From: Salinibacterium sp. | GTDB lineage: Bacteria > Actinomycetota > Actinomycetes > Actinomycetales > Microbacteriaceae | Length of the DNA stretch: 32,288 nt | Direction of reading: 5' to 3' | Assembly (NCBI GenBank): GCA_025351795.1 | Contig: JANXVG010000065.1 | Coordinates: 1-32,288, forward strand | Shown here: in pieces, positions 29,940 to 32,288 of the stretch | How positions within the stretch are numbered: the first letter of the stretch is position 1 | Layout of the letters: each line of letters begins with the position of its first letter | Notes under the pieces: model-generated | Seen by the model: only the letters and a program-made list of their open reading frames with translations | The model's database searches: none | Told to the model about the DNA's origin: nothing | Program-made: the position numbers and the translations under genes

Positions 29940-31018
29940 CTAGAAGACGAGCTCGACTCCCGGGATTCGTCGCGCACCTATTGAGATTACGAACGAGACG
30001 ACCAGAATCAGTGCGTATGCCGCGATTGCCTGAAAAATAGACGTGTGATTGCGGTATCCATCAAACAGCCGATACGGCACCAGTAGTGCGGCGAGGTGCA
30101 CGAGGAAAACGCCGAACGTTGCTTCGGAAAGCGTGACCACCAGCCGACCCATCCGCTCTCCCAGGGAGACGCGGTTAAAAAGTGGGATGGCGACGACGAA
30201 CACGCAAATCGAGAGCGCAGCCACGATGGGGCCTTGGTAGTCCGGTCGCGCCACCAAGTTGAGTACGGTGAGGCGCTCGGGAAACCCCGCCTGAAGTATC
30301 GCGATGGTTCCGAAAATGACCACGCCAATGCCGCACAGCACGATCCACCGTTGAGTAGCGACGACGAGACTTAGTGCGTAGCCGGTAACGAACAGCCCGA
30401 CGTAGGCGAGCCACACCGTAAGCGCTCCCAGTTGGATCTGCTGAGGTATGCCGATGATCCCGAGCAGGCCCGGCGCCATGAACACAAGAAGTGTGAAACC
30501 CAATGTTGACCCTGCAAGGATTGCGGCCCGCGATGGCCTCGCCTGGTGGAGAAAAGCCCCGAGGACGGGCGCCACCAGATACAGCCCCCCGAGATCAGCC
30601 ACAGGAAATAGAGGTGTGGATATACGGTCGCGTTCAGAAGTAGCTGCACGATCGAGTGCAAAGACAGCTGCTGATGGAGGACGAACATGCGCATGCCGAC
30701 GAGATAAACGAGGTTCCATGCGACGATGGCGGGAATGATCCGCCGTGCGCGCTGTGCATAAAAGCCTGCTGCGCCGTGTGCATGAGCTCGCGTGGTTAGC
30801 GATAGCGCACCAGAGAGCATGACGAACACCGGAACTGTCCAGATCGCGCCCGCGCTCATCACCAACGCTATCCACCAGTACGCCGAGCCCCGAAGTTCGA
30901 TGTCTGCGGTTGACGGGCCGAAGGTGTGGATTGCGACCACGCCGCACACGCTGTTGATTCGGAGAGTGTGGTAGCCCTGAATACGCGCAGGAACGGGAAG
31001 CGCGTTGGTCACGGTCAC
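29940..31018 (-). pseudogene. Acyltransferase family 3 membrane protein, frameshifted in a G tract
   Basis: The N-terminal part starts 'MTVTNALPVPARIQGYHTLR', with 'INSVCGVVAIHTFG' (the catalytic His region of acyltransferase-3 proteins) and 'TVPVFVMLSGALSL', through 'YPHLYFLWLI'. The match then continues in another frame: 'GGLYLVAPVLGAFLHQARPS' to 'GVFLVHLAALLVPYRLFDGY' and the end at 29940. The switch is at a run of six C on the plus strand (30585-30590). One more base would restore a protein of about 359 residues with ten or so helices. Such enzymes O-acetylate surface glycans. The tract could be a sequencing error, an inactivating mutation, or a phase-variable switch. The GTG start follows TAATTT by 6 nt. 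Confidence 0.82.
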
Positions 31019-31033
31019 TCCGCAAAATTACCG

Positions 31034-31043
31034 GGAATATTCC
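31034..31043. promoter_or_regulatory. Palindrome between divergent promoters
   Basis: GGAATATTCC is a perfect 10-bp palindrome in the 50-base gap between the acyltransferase and monooxygenase starts. It lies just upstream of the TAATTT -10 (plus coordinates 31025-31030) of the minus-strand gene and could be a shared operator. Confidence 0.35.
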
Positions 31044-31068
31044 GTGATACCCAGATGCTCAAACTGTC

Positions 31069-32086
31069 GTGAAGCGCATTGGGTTCCTGTCCTTCGGCCA
31101 CTACCAGCCGGTACCGGGCTCGCACGGCTGGCGACGCGCTCATTCAGAGCATCGAGTTAGCGGAAGCTGCCGAAGAAATCGGAGTCGATGGCGCCTACGT
31201 GCGTGTACATCATTTTGCCCGGCAGCTCTCATCACCGTTCCCGCTGCTCGCTGCGATGGGTGCAAGAACGACGACCATCGAACTGGGTACAGCGGTCATC
31301 GACATGCGCTACGAGAACCCGCTCTACATGGCAGAAGACGCTGCATCCGCTGACCTGATCAGCATGCATTCGAGCGGTGTCGGCCGATTGCAGCTCGGCC
31401 TTAGCCGTGGTTCGCCGGAGTCTGCCCTGAATGGCTACGAAACGTTTGGCTATCTGCCAGCAGCCGATAGTACCGATGCGGATGACGCCCGTGCGAAGAC
31501 AGCGATCTTCCGCGCCGCGATCGACGGTGCCGGCGTCGCACAGGCCAACCCGCGGCTGAGCCCAGCCGGGCTCCTCAGCATCCAGCCCCAATCACCGGGG
31601 CTTTCCGACCGAGTTTGGTGGGGTTCTGGCACCCGCGCGACCGCGAAATGGGCCGCTGAACAGGGTATGAACCTAATGAGTTCAACGCTGCTTACCGAAG
31701 ACACGGGGGTGCCATTTGATGAGCTGCAAGCCGAACAGATCCAGATCTACCGTGACGCGTGGAAGGCGGCTGGGCACGTGCGCGAGCCACGAGTGTCGGT
31801 GAGCCGTAGCATCCTGCCGATCACGACAGACCTCGACCGCCGCTACTTCGGAGGCGAACGCAACAGCGAAGACCAGGTCGGCTACCTCGACGGTGGGCTC
31901 GCTCGGTTTGGCAAGAGTTACGTGGGAGACCCAGACGTGATCGCGGCTGACCTTGCACAGGATGCCGCGGTGCAGGCGGCAGACACCGTGCTGGTTACCG
32001 TGCCGAACCAGCTCGGGGTGCAGTACAACGCACGATTGCTCGGCACCATCGTGCATCAGGTCTGGAAGCCGCTCGGCTGGAAGTAG
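31069..32086 (+). pseudogene. Luciferase-like monooxygenase (CE1758-type), frameshifted near the N-terminus
   Basis: The first codons give 'MKRIGFLSFGHYQPVPGS', the expected start of this FMN-dependent family. From about 31118 the match continues one frame over: 'RTAGDALIQSIELAEAAEEI', then 'GAYVRVHHFARQLSSPFPLL', 'ELGTAVIDMRYENPLYMAED', 'GRLQLGLSRGSPESAL', and the C-terminal 'TVLVTVPNQLGVQYNARLLG'. The shift equals one added or two missing bases at 31114-31124. Everything downstream is intact, so either a sequencing error or a very recent lesion is likely. Family members oxidise small organic substrates with reduced flavin; the substrate is unknown. It is divergent from the acyltransferase gene across 50 bases. 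Confidence 0.82.
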
Positions 32087-32129
32087 CCGGTTTCGCCTCA
32101 TGCTCACCTCGCTCGTTCCCCGGCACCCC

Positions 32130-32158
32130 ACGGGCAGCCCTGCCCCGTTACTTTCTTC
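32130..32158 (+). terminator. Intrinsic terminator-like hairpin after the monooxygenase gene
   Basis: ACGGGCA-GCCC-TGCCCCGT forms a GC-rich stem with one bulged C, followed by the T-rich TACTTTCTTC. It starts 43 bases after the stop codon. Confidence 0.6.
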
Positions 32159-32199
32159 GTAGGCCCAAACGGTGTGAACTGGGAGGGTGGTGGCCTGTC

Positions 32200-32260
32200 G
32201 GGCCCGGCATGATTGTTGCCCCCAGTCGTTGATGATCCGGGGGGTGTTGTCACCGGGCCT
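32200..32260 (+). ncRNA. Candidate structured RNA / mobile-element end
   Basis: GGCCCGG (32201-32207) pairs with CCGGGCC (32253-32259), and TGA (32210-32212) with TCA (32250-32252). Inside this lie an internal loop with TTGTTG on one side and TGTTG on the other, a C5/G5 stem (32219-32223 with 32240-32244), and a 15-nt apical loop. No frame codes through it. The stem, internal loop, stem layout resembles one arm of an IS110-type bridge RNA, and such RNAs lie at the element end next to the transposase, which would be beyond the window. This assignment is a guess from shape alone; the strand is uncertain. Confidence 0.3.
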
Positions 32261-32288
32261 GATTGGCGTCGAGTGATCGCTAATAGGG

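Overview
The window looks like a chromosomal stretch from a high-GC actinobacterium, most likely a member of the Microbacteriaceae. This placement is inferred from the gene families present (DUF222/HNH '13E12-type' protein, DUF5997, DUF2510, CE1758-like luciferase-family monooxygenase, a CUT1 sugar transporter without its own ATPase) and from promoter style. No rRNA, tRNA, CRISPR array or complete insertion sequence is visible.

Layout. 1-3.0 kb: the end of an Lrp/AsnC regulator, then a minus-strand MFS exporter overlapping a MarR repressor, with a likely operator. 3.0-6.7 kb: CDF metal transporter and divergent glutathione peroxidase, a J-domain/NERD-like fusion, and a divergent pair of a LysR-type effector domain without HTH and DUF5997. 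6.9-12.7 kb: accessory genes. These are two paralogous SGNH-hydrolase-like proteins that appear to lack the catalytic Asn, a solitary DarT-like ADP-ribosyltransferase, a DUF4287/DUF5655 protein, and a TetR regulator with a GT1 glycosyltransferase, apparently preceded by a small translationally coupled leader ORF. Short tandem repeats lie between these genes. 12.8-14.2 kb: an HNH/DUF222 gene whose promoter carries a near-consensus actinobacterial LexA (SOS) box.

14.2-15.9 kb is a gene graveyard with serine recombinase, NAD-dependent dehydrogenase and AraC remnants. It is followed by an intact beta-glucoside operon (15.96-23.29 kb): GH1, lipoprotein binding protein, two permeases, intracellular GH5 and a ROK repressor. 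A strong promoter overlaps a perfect 9-bp-arm inverted repeat, the probable operator. The operon is followed by more decayed genes (membrane protein/XRE fusion remnant, frameshifted alcohol dehydrogenase), so it looks like a cassette inserted into eroding DNA. 25.2-32.1 kb: a membrane protein with an FtsK-gamma-like tail, VOC protein, RNase HI, two hypothetical proteins, an SMR exporter, a DUF2510 membrane protein, a frameshifted acyltransferase and a frameshifted luciferase-like monooxygenase. The window ends in a strongly structured, apparently non-coding stretch.

Two themes run through the window. Many host-type genes have a TANNNT-like -10 hexamer ending 6-7 nt before the start codon and no Shine-Dalgarno, so they are probably leaderless; the sugar operon mostly uses Shine-Dalgarno sites instead. 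Also, three genes are each broken by a single small frameshift (two are one-base losses in or near G runs), so sequencing error must be excluded before calling them pseudogenes.
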